From: Chimonanthus salicifolius
Lineage: Eukaryota > Streptophyta > Magnoliopsida > Laurales > Calycanthaceae
Assembly: GCA_013350335.1 (NCBI GenBank)
Contig: CM023540.1
Coordinates: 58,318,962 to 58,382,961, forward strand
Length of the DNA stretch: 64,000 nt
Reading direction: 5' to 3'
The translations under genes were made by a program, and so were the position numbers. Below, piece by piece: positions 22,723-34,709 of the stretch. Each line of letters begins with the position of its first letter. Position 1 is the stretch's first letter. A model generated the notes under the pieces. That model saw only the letters and a program-made list of their open reading frames with translations, did no database searches and had not been told where the DNA came from.

Positions 22723-25279
22723 TGTAACGCCCTGCCCTTTTTCACTCGCTTTTCCTTCAGAAAATCAGAGTCTATTTTTTTTTATTGTAAACAAAGAGTG
22801 ATAGAGAGAGGGACGTCACGACGCGAGCTAAGTCCGAACTTCTAAAGTCCGACCTTTAACTGGCCAACCCTATGTGTGCATGGACTAAGTCCATGAAAAT
22901 GGTTCACACATAACAACATAAACATGCCGAATAATAAAATCACAACTGCGGAGTTATAATAGAACCCAGTTCTATTCCATTTCAGATATCAAAGTACGTC
23001 CAGTCTTTAATCATAATTATCATACATAATTATCCAATAAAACATCCAACCATAGCAAATTCATCTAATTTATTACATGCCCGAAAACTAGTTACTCAAA
23101 TACATGTCCATAAGTAACTTTATTCAAAATATAAATTAAAACATCCAAGCTCCTATGCTTGGCCGTTTCGTGTTCATCGTTCTCCTTGTTTCCTGTAGCA
23201 TCCACTTGGGTAGAAGTAGGGCGTTAGAACAACGCGCCCAGTAGGTATTCCAATTAGGGCTAACACATGGTTAGTAATAAGATAAAAACAATGTACATAA
23301 ATCCATGGTTTCAAAGAGGTGGAATCCTACCAAAGACTACTACGTGTCCTTGCGTCTTTCATCCGGTAACCGTTCACGATCGTACACATCTTGTGAGGTT
23401 CCGTTACCTTATAATATAACAATCAATTAAAACCAAGTTTCACTTGATTTACAATATTTAAGTCCATAAACCAATCCCCATGGGGTTCAGCCATGGCCGA
23501 ACCCATGAACCTTCAATTTTGCTTATATTTACAACAATCCCATTCATACCACTGTTATTCATTAATCTAATGATAAACAAGTTAATCATCTAAGATACAT
23601 CAACCTTATGCTCAGCAAACATTCCCCATGGGGTTCGGCCATACACCATGGCCGAACCCATGGTTCATTGATTTCACTCCTATTCACAATTTTGCCATTG
23701 GTCTAATCATTTCAAACCTTCCCTTCATTAACACATAAACATAATAGATCCATAATTGGTTCATGGGGTTCGGCCAAGCACCATGGCCGAACCCTATGAT
23801 GTCTAACTCCCAATTATCTACATTGCATCCATTATTAGGAAGTCCATAATTAGAAAGTCCATAAATTTAATACCCATCCTTCCATTGTTCTATCTTTAGA
23901 TCCTTTCTAAATTAAAATCCACCTTCCATATTTGAATTATAATTCAAAGTTCCTTCCATAATTAGAAACTTTCTAAATTAATAAACATCTTCAATTTAAT
24001 CAATTAAATCCAATAACCATACCAATATAACTCCATGGGGTTCGGCCATACACAATGGCTGAACCCTATGGTTCATAATCCTCTTTCTAAAAATTATTAA
24101 ACATTGATCTTCCATTTAATCAATTAAAATCCAATAATAATACCAATGCAACTCCATGGGGTTCAGCCATACACCATGGCCGAACCCTATGGTTCATAAT
24201 CCTCTTTCTAAAATTATTAAACATTGATCTTCCATTTAATCAATCACCATATTAAATCCATCTATATTTTCCCATGGTCTCCATTTAAAATTAAAACATA
24301 AATAACCTTTTCCATCATTTTAAATCCATTAAATTATTAATATCCTTTCCATAGGGTTTGGCCATGCCACATGGCTGAACCCTATGGTTCATCCTTTTTA
24401 CTTAAACATCAACATTCATCCCTTAATCTTATTTCATGGTCTCCATTTAATCCCTTCAAAACATTGATATTCCTTCCATGGTTTCCGATCAATAACCATA
24501 TCTTTCCATTAAATTTAATACCGTGATCATCTCCCAATTCTCTTCCATGGGGTTCGGCCATACACCATGGCCGAACCCTATGGTTCCTTATCTTAAACAA
24601 AAATGTCAAAACCATTTATCGGTTCCGCGACTCCTTCGGTTTTCCTTCGGTTGTTCTTGCTCTTCCAATCCTTCTCTTCCTTTTTGATCTTTCACTTACT
24701 GGCTGCCTTTTCTTCCTTTGTGTATTGTGAAAGCCGAGAATGAGACTTGAGAGAAAGAGAGAATTCGGCCTTGGGTGTATGTGTATTGCCGTGCGCCTCT
24801 TCCCTCTTTCCTTATAAGACTTCCAATTGGTCCCAATTTAGAAGGTGCTAAGATACAATTGCCGTGTGCCCTTGTTGTGGTTCTTTCTTTTATAAAAACC
24901 TCCACTTAATCCCATATTTGGAAGGTTTTGAGATGGCAATTGTCTAGTGCCGTGCGCCCCTTCTTTGTGTCTTTTTTAGAAGGTGTCATGCGCCCCTCTT
25001 ATTGCCTCTTTTAGAAGGTGCCATGCGCCCCTCTTAGCAATTCCCTTAATTAATCTCCCATTGATCCCAATTTAGAAGGTGCTAAGATAATAATTCCTTT
25101 ATGCCGTTTTTAATCAAGAAAGCCCCTTTTAATTTTTATTGAAACCATTTCCACCTCCGTTGGGTCTGAATTGGACAATGACCCATTACTTTACCCATAT
25201 AAGATCCATATCTAATAATTCACAAATTAAATGAGTAATTTTCATATTTATTAATAACTCGAAAATCTGGGGTGTTATA
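22723..25279 (-). mobile_element. 3' LTR of element E
   Basis: 2557 bp, starting TGTAACGCCCTGCCC and ending GGGGTGTTATA (the partner has GTTACA). Landmarks from the left: TCTAAAGTCCGACC, CCAAGCTCCTATGCTTGG near 23146, the GGGCGTTAGAACAACGCGCCC block near 23219, CGTTCACGATCGTACAC near 23372, seven to eight GGGTTCGGCCAT hairpins, a leader region with TTCCTTATAAGAC near 24817, and GCCGTGCGCCCC-type repeats (24930-25030). It keeps a 247-bp block (23044-23290) missing from the other LTR. Confidence 0.93.
23478..24583. repeat. Eight hairpin copies in the 3' LTR of E
   Basis: Copies at 23478-23506 (loop lost, so a continuous dyad), 23626-23663, 23761-23799, 24032-24071, 24153-24192, 24349-24387 and 24545-24583, with spacings of 100-270 bp; the 24032 and 24153 copies are part of a duplicated unit of about 120 bp (TTCATAATCCTCTTTCTAAA follows both). 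In 24349 the arms are GGGTTTGGCCAT and ATGGCTGAACCC: the two changes leave only wobble pairs in RNA. Confidence 0.9.
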
Positions 25280-25300
25280 ATACAACCCTTTTTTTAAAAT
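25280..25300 (-). other. Polypurine tract of element E
   Basis: On the minus strand TTTAAAAAAAGGGTTGTATT just before the 3' LTR, preceded by TTTCGGGACGAAAATTTT, the Tekay/Del consensus end. Marks orientation and LTR boundary. Confidence 0.85.
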
Positions 25301-25339
25301 TTTCGTCCCGAAAATCGAGTGAAGTAGGGTTTCAAACAT

Positions 25340-28300
25340 TTAAATAAATAGCTCAGGATGAGCTTTTCTCATTTTAGATTCGAGTTCCCATGTGGCTTCC
25401 TCAATGCCATGTCGATCCCATACCACCTTGACAAACTGAATCGCTCGGCTCCGTAATACCTTTTGTTCTGTGTCCACCACTCGGACAGGTTTCTCGACAT
25501 ATGTCATGTCGCTTTGGACCTCTATGTCTTGTATGTTCAGTACATGAGAAGGATCAGGATTATACTTCCTCAACATCGATATATGGAACACATCGTGTGA
25601 AGATGCCAACTGTGATGGGAGTGCCAAGTGATAGGCCACGTCCTCCATCCTTCTTATGATTGAAAACGGTCCCACATATCTTGGCGACAATTTCCCTTTC
25701 TTTCCAAATCTCATGTGCCCCTTTCGTGGCGAGACTTTCAGGAATACCATGTGGCCCACTTCAAATTCAGGGAACTTCCTCCTCTTGTCAACATAGCTCT
25801 TCTGATGACTTTATGCAGTCAATAAATGCTGCCGTATCAACTGTATCTGCGCTGTAGTCTCTGTAACCAACTCAGGTCCAATCAGTACAGGCTCACCGGC
25901 CTCTGTCCAGCACACAAGTGACCTACATGGTCTACCATATAAAACCTCAAATGGAGCCATCTGGAGGCTTGCCGGTAACTGTTGTTGTATGAGAATTCTA
26001 CCAACGGCAAGTGATCCTCCCATCCACCTTTGAAATCTAGCATACATGCTCTCAGCATATCCTCCAATGTCTGTATTGTCCTCTCAGACTGCCCATCAGT
26101 CTGTGGATGGAATGCTGTGCTCATCAGTAGATCTGTTCCCATGGCCGACTGTATGCTCTACCATACTCTGCCGGTAACCATCTCTGTCGGACACAATAGT
26201 CCGAGGAATACCATGCAACCTGATGATATCCTTGATATACCGCCGTCCCAATGTCTTAGATGAGTCTGTATTCTTAATGGGAATGAAATGTGCAGACTTG
26301 GTCAGTCGGTCTACCACGACCCATATCGCATCGTTGCCCTTTGAAGACCTTGGCAACCCTGTCACAAAATCCATGGAAATGTGTTCCCATTTCCATTCCG
26401 GCACTGGTAAGGGTTTGAGTAACCTTGGTGGCTTCTGATGTTCCGTCTTAACCTGCTGACATGTTAAACAATGAGCCACAAAATCTGCCACATCTCTTTT
26501 GAATCCGTGCCACTAGTAATGTCTCTTCAGGTCGTGATACATCTTGGTGCTACCCGGATGAATTGAGAGTTTGGTCTGATGTGCCTCAACTAGTAACTCT
26601 TTTCTGCAGTTCTTAGGCACATAAATCCTTCCTCGGAATGCAAGACCTTGCCCTGGTCGTAACTCCCATTCCTGTATGATTTCACCAGTAGACATCTTGG
26701 CCCATATCTCCTCCACTTCCGGGTCTGTCCGCTGTTCCTATTCAATCTTGGTAACCATGTTGGACCGTATGATCAAATTGTACATACTCCAATGGTTATT
26801 GATATATAAATTGAACTCTCGAATGGTATTCAGCATGTCCCATTCTGTCCTGATCAAACATGACACTGATGCATGTGATATGCGGCTGAATGCATCTGCC
26901 ACCTTGTTCTCTTTGCTAGGGTGATAACGAAGTGCGAACTCATAATCCGCCAAATATTCTATCCATCTGCGCTACCTCAAGTTGAGCTCTTTCAGATCAA
27001 ACAAGTATTTCAAGCTCTTATGATCTGAAAACACTTCAAATTTCTCACCATATAGATAATGTCTCCAGCTTTTGAGAGCGAAGACCACTGCAGCTAGTTG
27101 AAGATCGTGTGTAGGATAGAGACGTTCATGTATTTTCAATTGTCTTGAATCATAAGCCACCACACGATGAGTTTGACTGAGGATGCACCCAAGTCCTTCT
27201 CCTAAAGCGTCGCATTCTATCTCATAACCCTTGCCTCTTTCTGGCAAAATTAAGATAGGAGCTGTTGTAAGTCTATTTTTCAGCTCTTCAAATCTCTGGT
27301 TGCACAAGTCTGACCACTCAAATTTGACTCCTTTCTGAGTGAGTAGAGTCAGTGGAGATGCAATCTTGGAGAAAACCTTAATAAACTTTCTGTAATAACC
27401 AGCCAATCCCAAGAAGCTACGGATATCGATTACGTTCTTTGGTGCTTTCCATTCTCCCACTGCTGCCACTTTAGCCGGATCTACGGCTATACCTTCTTCT
27501 GATATAACATGTCCCAGGAAGTTAACCTTGGGTAGCCAGAATTCACACTTACTGGCTTTGGCATATAACTTGTTCTTCCTCAAAGTATCCAGAACTATCC
27601 TCAAGTGCTCAGCGTGTTTTTCCTGAGTTTTGGAATAAATTAAAATGTCATTAATAAATCTGCTTTGTTTGTCAGCACGTACCACATGTTGTTTTCCCTC
27701 GGGTGACTATAATGTCACCCTACGGCGATAACAATCAATGTTGGCCTTAAAGCTAGCCAACCAGTCCATGCCGAAAATATTATCATATTCTGACATATCG
27801 AGTACCAAATAATTGAACTCAAATCTGAGTCCTGCGAGTTCAGTATTCACTGTTGTGCATATAAGCCCCAATGATGTGTCTCCGACGGGGGATACAATGG
27901 TAAGTGATGTGGACAGTTTTTGTACTAAAGTTACAGTTGCAGATATGAATGCAGCAGATATGAAAGAGTGAGATGCTATAGAATCAAATAAAGCAAAGGT
28001 GTAGGAACTACTGACTACCACCATACCTTGAATCACAGAGTGATCCTCTGCTGCTGGAGGTGCTAAGGTGAATAACTATCCCGATCCTGTAGGCGGCCGT
28101 CCCGCCTGATTAAATGTCTTGCCTCCTCGTGAATTAGCTGGCCTAACTGGTGGACGAGATGAACCTCTAGAATAAGAGGATAAAATGGCCCGGCTGATCA
28201 CAATGGAAGCAGTTGTTCACCCCTCTGGGAGCGTGAGTGACTGATGCAGATGGGGAGGGATGATTGGGACGAAAGCCCCTTATTGACCCAGTGGATGGTG

Positions 28301-29190
28301 AGGGTCTACCAAAGTTCAGTCGGAACCTCTTATTGAACTGAAATGTACCCCTCCCACTCTGAGCTTGGCGATTGGCAAAACGCGTTAACTCAGCCATCTC
28401 TTGCTCTGCTATAGTGGCCCTGCTGAGCACCTCTGCCAATGTAGCTGCTTTAAATATGGTTACTTGGTCCTTATGCTTGGCGGTAGGCCCCGCTCAAACT
28501 TGCATGCCCTACGATACTCTGTATCCACCATATAGAATGCATAACAAGACAAACTGAAAAACTCCTGGTGGTACTCTGCCACAGTCACGGTACCTTGTAC
28601 CAAAGATAGAAAAGCGTGAGTCTTGCGCTCCTTCTCCTCCACAGGGAAAAAATGATCCAAGAAGGTAGTTGAGAACTGATCCCAAGTCATTGCAGTCCTC
28701 TCTCCTTCCGGAAGAAGTGCTCGCTGCTTCTGTATCACCTCCCACCATTTACCGGCATCATCGATCAGTTACGACGTGGCCAGTAAAATCTTGTCAGCAT
28801 GACTCGCAATCTTGAGTAAGGTCAGGATCTGAGTGACTTCTTCAGCCAATTTTCTGCACCGACAGCCCCTTCTCTCCCTTTGAAGTAAGGAGGGCACTGT
28901 TACTGGAAGTCCCTGACCATGCTCCTGTCATTAGTCTCTTTGGTGGTTCCATTCTAGTTCAAGTGCTGTTGAAGCACCGAGGTGACCACCGCTTGAACCA
29001 AGTTTTGCTATGCAGGGGGCACCACTGGTATGTTCACGCTGCTTTGTTCCTCCTCCTCTTGGTGGGATGGTTGTTCTTCCTCTTCGTGTTGAGATTGTCG
29101 TTCCTCCTCATTTTGAGGTTGTTCTACCTCATCTTCAACCCCATTTGGATTTTGTCGGGTATTTCTCTTTAGCGTTCCCCTTGGAGGCAT
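25340..29190 (-). pseudogene. Chromovirus gag-pol of E with RT deletion
   Basis: Start ATG at 29190 (MPPRGTLKRNTRQNPNG), then acidic linker; capsid fragment at 28738-28460 (TWDQFSTTFLDHFFP, SLVQGTVTVAEYHQEF); zinc knuckle near 28210 (CFHCDQPGHF, last Cys lost); protease at 28036-27707, where the active-site DSG reads DSI. Right after the protease the frame jumps to the last part of RT ([15 protein letters not shown] near 27655), so most of the RT fingers and palm, roughly 200 residues, are gone and the second catalytic Asp is Asn. Connection and RNase H run to about 26900; the integrase HHCC finger is at 26590-26450 (CLTCQQVK), the core at 26450-25900 ([23 protein letters not shown]); the C-terminal part at 25759-25340 ends in a chromodomain-like VKVVWDRHGIEEATWELE. 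The chromodomain places it among chromoviruses and likely guides integration to heterochromatin. Confidence 0.93.
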
Positions 29191-29440
29191 TTTTTTCCCT
29201 AAAAAATATCATGACTTAGTTTTCATCATAAAATTTGTATTTCCTACTTTTTGGGGAAATTTCCAAATAGGCACTCTTGATTTTGCTTTGTTTCTGGGGA
29301 AATATATCCTATTTTTGCTATGATTGATAATCCAATTATTTTGACTGTACTTCCTTTGCTATCATTCGTCTGAGTCTAACGAAGTAAATTAATGCACGAG
29401 GGCCGGATTAATTTACTCTGAAAGATTCAATGTTTCTGGT

Positions 29441-29455
29441 TCTCTTTGATATCAA
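29441..29455 (-). other. Degenerate primer-binding site of E
   Basis: Minus strand TTGATATCAAAGAGA directly after the LTR, three changes from TTGGTATCAGAGC of the iMet PBS. Confidence 0.7.
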
Positions 29456-29456
29456 C

Positions 29457-31753
29457 TGTAACGCCCAGCCCTTTTTCACTTGCCTTCCCTTTCAAAAATC
29501 AGAGTCTATTTTTTTTTTATAAACAAAGAGTGATAGAGAGCGGGATGTCACGACGTGAGTTAAGTCCGAACTTCTAAAGTCCGACCCTTAACTGGCCAAC
29601 CCTATGTGTGCATGGACTAAGTCCATGAAAATGGTTCACATATAACAACATAAACATGCCGAATAATAAAATCATAACTGTGGAATTATAATAGAACCCA
29701 GTTCTATTCCATTTCAGATAGCAAAGTACGTCCAGTCTTTAATCATAATTATCATAACATAATTATCCAATAAAACAATGTACATAAATCCATGGTTTCA
29801 AAGAGGTGGAATCCTACCAAAGACTACTACGTGTCCTTGCGTCTTTCGTCCGGTAACCGCTCACGATCGTACACATCTTGTGAGGTTCCGGTACCTTATA
29901 ATATAACAATCAATTAAAAACCAAGTTTCACTTGATTTACAATATTTAAATCCATAAACCAATCCCCATGGGGTTCAGCCATGGCCGAACCCATGAACCT
30001 TCAATTTTGCTTATATTTACAACAATCCCATTCATACCACTGTTATTCATTAATCTAATGATAAACAAGTTAATCATCTAAGATACATCAACCTTATGCT
30101 CAGCAAACATTCCCCATGGGGTTCGGCCATACACCATGGCCGAACCCATGGTTCATTGATTTCACTTCTATTTACAATTTTGCCATTGGTCTAATCATTT
30201 CAAACCTTCCCTTCATTAACACATAAACATAATAGATCCATAATTGGTTCATGGGGTTCGGCCAAGCACCATGGCCGAACCCTATGATGTCTAACTCCCA
30301 ATTATCTACATTGCATCCATTATTAGGAAGTCCATAATTAGAAAGTCCATAAATTTAATACCCAGCCTTCCATTCTTCTATCTTTAGATCCTTTCTAAAT
30401 TAAAATCTACCTTCCATATTTGAATCATAATTTAAGGTTCCTTCCATAATTAGAAACTTTCTAAATTAATAAACATCTTCAATTTAATCAATTAAATCCA
30501 ATAACCATACCAATACAACTCCATGGGGTTTGGCCATACACTATGGCCGAACCCTATGGTTCATAATCCTCTTTCTAACAATTATTAAATATTGATCTTC
30601 CATTTAATCAATTAAAATCCAGTAATAATACCAATACAACTCCATGGGGTTCGGCCATACACCATGGTCGAACCCTATGGTACATAATCCTCTTTCTAAA
30701 AATTATTAAACATTGATCTTCCATTTAATCAATCACCATGTTAAATCCATCTATATTTTCCCATGGTCTCCATTTAAAATTAAAACATAAATAACCTTCC
30801 CCATCATTTTAAATCCATTAAAATTATTAATATCCTTTCCATGGGGTTTGGCCATGCCACATTGCTGAACCCTATGGTTCATCCTTTTTACTTAAACATC
30901 AACATTCATCCCTTAATCTTATTCCATGGTCTCCATTTAATCCCTTCAAAACATTGATATTCCTTCCATGGTTTCCAGCCAATAACCTTGTCTTTCCATT
31001 AAATTTAATACCATGATCATCTCCCAATTCTTTTCCATGGGGTTCAGCCATGGTGGTTCCTTATCTTAAACAAAAATATGAAAACCACTTACCGGTTCCG
31101 CGATTCCTTCGGTTTTCCTTCGGCTGTTCTTGCTCTTCCAATCCTTCTCTTCCTTTTCGATCTTTCACTTGCTGGTTGCCTTTTCTTTCTTTATGTATTA
31201 TGAAAGCCGAGAATGAGATTTGAGAGAAAGAGAGAATTCGACCTTGGGTGTATGTGTATTGCCGTGCGCCTCTTCCCTCTTTTCCTTATAAGACTTTCAA
31301 TTGGTCCCAATTTAGAAGGCTCTAAGATACAATTGCCGTGTGCCCTTGTTGTGGTTCTTTCTTTTATAAAAACCTCCACTTAATCCCATATTTAGAAGGT
31401 TTTGAGATGGCAATTGTCTAGTGTCGTGCGCCCCTTCTTTGTGTCTCTTTTAGAAGGTGCCATGCACCCCTCTTATTGCCTCTTTTAGAAGGTGCCACGT
31501 ACCCCTCTTAGCAATTCCCTTAATTAATCTCCCATTGATCCCAATTTAAAAGGTGCTAAGATAATAATTCCTTTATGCCGTTTTTAATCAAGAAAGCCCC
31601 TTTTAATTTTTATTGAAACAATTTCCACATCTGTTGGGTCTTAATTGGACAATGACCCATTACTTTGCCCATATAAGATCCATATCTAATAATTCACAAA
31701 TTAAATGGGTAATTTTCATATTTATTAATAACTCGAAAATCCGGGGTGTTACA
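29457..31753 (-). mobile_element. 5' LTR of element E
   Basis: 2297 bp, near-identical to 22723-25279 except for a 247-bp deletion: the sequence jumps from ATTATCCAATAAAACA to ATGTACATAAATCC near 29778. The partner LTR has ATAAAACA and ATAAAAACA at the two ends of the missing block, so a short direct repeat probably mediated the loss. The block contains the CCAAGCT...AGCTTGG dyad and the GGGCGTTAG...ACGCGCCC motif conserved in all other LTRs of the family. Confidence 0.93.
29960..31055. repeat. Hairpin array in the 5' LTR of E
   Basis: Copies correspond one to one to those of the partner LTR: about 29966, 30114, 30249, 30521, 30640 and 30838. The last, at about 31036, is cut after GGGTTCAGCCATGG, so the right arm is gone; in the partner LTR it is complete (24545-24583). 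Confidence 0.85.
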
Positions 31754-32867
31754 GAGCTTAAGTATAAATCTTGTTTAATCCATGAATGCATATTTATGTT
31801 TTGGGACTAACCCCTCTAATGATTTTCTAGTGTTGCTTACTTATGTATTTGAAAAGGAAAAATAAAATGAAGTAAGTTGAACAAGAATATGCGAAGATCA
31901 TAGTCTTATTTTCCATTTGAGTATGTACATGTAAATTAATGTAATATTTTTTATTTGAAAGTTCCCCTTTTCTATGTGCTAGAATATCATGATTGATCTT
32001 AGAAGGGGGGTGAATAGGTCAATCTCATTTTTCATGGTGTTTACAAATTTCTTGATTGCTTTAGGTGCAACAGAATAGTTAATCAAGAGATTTGTTTAGT
32101 GTGATTGATTGTTTATTTAACTCTTTAAACGTTCACACTAAGATTGTAAACCCTTTTACATAAAACTTGATTATTGACGCTTGTGTACAGTGTATAAGAT
32201 ATGATAATCAATATGCAAAACGATGTGTTTTGAGAAGAGTACATAAATACTATATACAAAGACACAAAGATCAAACACCATAAGACCATTTTAAAGTGAT
32301 TCGGTTAGCCAACCAACATCCACTGTTAGGACTCGCTCAACCTTGAACTATCCCCAAATCCACTAAGTGGGGACTTACACCCTCACAATTAGAGTAAATA
32401 TTCCACCTCACTCAATCGGCTGGAAATTTCACCCATCAATGTTGAATAGGAATTCCACCCATCCACTTGGCTGGGAATTCCACCCACCGTTGTGCCGGAG
32501 ACGACGCTCTAGATTTTTTATAGTGGTTTTCGAATCAAGCTTCCTTAATCCACTTTCGGAACAATGGTTTTAAAAGAAAATTTAAAACCAAGAAGCACTT
32601 TCCTTTGAAGCTCTGTCTCCTGATGTGTGTTTTTGTAGATCCCACCCATGTATACCGATGCTCCGCGTCGTAGCCGTCGTTTAGCAATCACAGTCTAGGG
32701 TGTCAAGGAAACTGGTTTTACCAAAGGTTTCCTTGTTTATGGTTCTTTCCTTCTTATTTTAAAACTCAATCCTTAAATTGGTTGTTTATGAGTTTTCATC
32801 CTTCCTCTCTGTCTCTCACAACTAAATCCATCTGATTGGTTATATTTGATTCACCAATTATAAACAC

Positions 32868-32909
<42 letters not shown>
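32868..32909. repeat. (GA)n microsatellite
   Basis: About 40 bp of GA with one GG break, in the part of the copia LTR where the other copies have only CTCTCTCTCG (48750, 54950). Confidence 0.95.
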
Positions 32910-34031
32910 TGATCCTTCTGTTGGCCCCTGTTTAAGCTCACTGGTGAAGATGAGGGTCCAACTGATCCTACCGAAGGATAAAAACTGGTTGCATAAAGAT
33001 TGATTTCTATAGATAAGGCAACCAGTTACAGCAACGGTAATGTATTGACAGGTCGGGTGCACCGAAGGGTCAGTGACTAGAAATGTTACCATTCAACAAC
33101 CCGATCGTTGCGTACTAATGTACTCCCAACGGTAATATTTATTCTCGGTCGCCATGTCGTTGTCGCCGATAGGTCGACAGTAATGGCACAGTAGGTCGGT
33201 CCATACAAGAGGCTCGATCTGGGGCAACACCATGCTGACAGAGATTCATGTCACGAAACTTGTCATACCCAGAACGACCTCTCGCCCTTTACTCTTAATC
33301 GGTCCTGGCTACTCTCGATCGGTCTTGAACTACCGATATGTCTGTTTTCTCAGGAGCTCACCTGAGTTTTAAGTTCCAGAACTCATAAATCTTGATCGTG
33401 GAGTCATTGACCACGAGGGCTCAATTCGGCCTTTCATCGAGGGGTCGGTGCATACGAGACTCTCGATCAAAGGATTTACCAGAATAACAGTTCCATGATC
33501 TAGAACCTATGTCAATCTGGTTGACCAGTCTTTGACCATGATGGGTCGATCCTGTTTCCACCGAGGTGTCGGTGAGAATGGCTTGTCGAGCTGACAGTGA
33601 AACCAATACATATTTCCAAGTTGGGTTCCATTTCACTGTCAGCTTCCTCTCAAGGCTTTTTATGATTTATTCCACTAAGCCTGGGGATAGTCTGTAATGC
33701 CCGCCCCATTTTCACCGAAATCAGAGTCTATTTTTTTTTTTTTGAATTAAATAAAAGTGACAACGGGCGTGGACGTTACGACGCGAGTTAAGTCCGAGAT
33801 TCTAAAGCACGGCCCTTAACTGGCCAACTCCACGCGTGCGCGGAATGAAGTCCACGAGTACGGTTCACGCATAGGAAGTAAGCTCGCGGAATATAATTAC
33901 ATGCGGAACATTATAATAGATACTATCCTACCGATTTTAGATAGAAGGGAAGATACATCATTAAACTACTAAGATACCCCAATGTTCATAATTATGTCTC
34001 AAAATGATAACGTACAGAGTATAATCCAGAC

Positions 34032-34045
34032 CATAGTAACAAATA
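34032..34045 (+). repeat. Left terminal inverted repeat of the hAT element
   Basis: CATAGTAACAAATA, 12 of 14 bases matching the inverted right end. Followed by TGGGTTTTTAACGGGAAAATC, which shares TTTTTAACG with the right subterminal region. Confidence 0.88.
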
Positions 34046-34424
34046 TCGTTCTCGGGATAATAACGGCAACTGTTAATAATGGGATATTTTCAATTTCTTG
34101 GGTTTTTAACGGGAAAATCTCGCGGAAAATATAAATATTTAAAAAATAATAAAAATAAATATAATAAATAATTAATTCTCATCTTACACTTCTTGAGTAA
34201 AAAAAAAAAGCATATAAAGCTATAATAACATAGACAATTTACTCGATTCCCATTAATCAAAAGGTATGAGCATAATATAATCACCCAATAGGCAGGGGTG
34301 TTTATTAATGTTCTAAAATGGCATGGGTGCTTTCAAAAAACCCAAATATGCATGTGTGTTTGTATATACATACATGTGTATCACATTTAATTTGTTATAA
34401 AACAAGGTAGCATTAGGTTAGTAC

Positions 34425-34709
34425 TCGATTCTTCAACGTCTCGTCAGCTCCTTTAATTAATAAAAGCCTAATCACATCAGTTCGTTGGGTTTGCACAGCA
34501 AGATGTAATGGAGTCCATCCATCCTATAAAGAACCATGCAAGTAACCTTCCATAAGATACAATTTTAAACAGAAGAGAAATATTAAGGCACAAAAATAAT
34601 CACAACATACATCATCAGCAAGGTTAATGTCAACATTGTATAGTAGAAGAATCTTGATTGCCTGACTTGATGCAGCCAGGACAGCATAATGCATCAAGGT
34701 AGCACCTTC
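34425..34709 (-). pseudogene. Two ankyrin-repeat exons inside the hAT element
   Basis: Exon A, 34709-34611, is 99 bp after an acceptor GTTGCAG and ends at a donor GTATGTTG; exon B, 34523-34425, is 99 bp after TTCTTTATAG and ends at a donor GTACTAAC. Each encodes exactly 33 residues, one ankyrin repeat. Exon B begins [17 protein letters not shown], the ankyrin consensus; exon A has [20 protein letters not shown]. Both are in phase 0 and spliced together would stay in frame. There are no stops. They lie on the transposase strand, about 700 bp beyond its stop, 390 bp from the terminus. This looks like a captured piece of a host ankyrin gene with its introns. From memory it resembles the C-terminal repeats of plant chloroplast ankyrin proteins (AKRP/EMB2036 type); a search would be needed. 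It is only a fragment. Confidence 0.8.

Larger units (their letters stand above)
22723..31753 (-). mobile_element. Full-length Tekay-type chromovirus (E), pol-deleted
   Basis: 9031 bp on the minus strand with TSD GAGCT at 22718-22722 and 31754-31758. LTRs: 22723-25279 (3' LTR) and 29457-31753 (5' LTR). The internal region of about 4.2 kb holds PBS, gag, protease, a truncated RT, RNase H, integrase and a C-terminal chromodomain, then the PPT. In a stretch of about 225 aligned LTR bases (23288-23512 against 29776-30001) I count five differences, so the insertion is fairly young compared with its neighbours, yet the coding region is badly damaged. It was probably mobilised by proteins from a related active element. 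It inserted into copia I, whose sequence resumes at 31759. Confidence 0.95.
7544..31955 (+). mobile_element. SIRE-like copia element I, split by four insertions
   Basis: Surviving pieces are 7544-10466, 18051-18355, 22472-22722 and 31759-31955; all other sequence in this span is younger. The order is LTR tail, PBS, gag, a degenerate stretch, a second reading frame (10352-18322), then a tail that closely matches copia element II: 22505-22580 matches 53535-53610, and 31765-31950 matches 53695-53880. I find no protease, integrase, RT or RNase H between gag and the second frame, so the element was non-autonomous before it was broken up. The LTR tail (CCCCCTCTCTAGGGTCAA) and gag N-terminus resemble the SIRE/Maximus lineage; that assignment is from memory of the family. 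Its 3' PPT and LTR are missing: at 31956 an inverted LTR begins. Confidence 0.75.
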
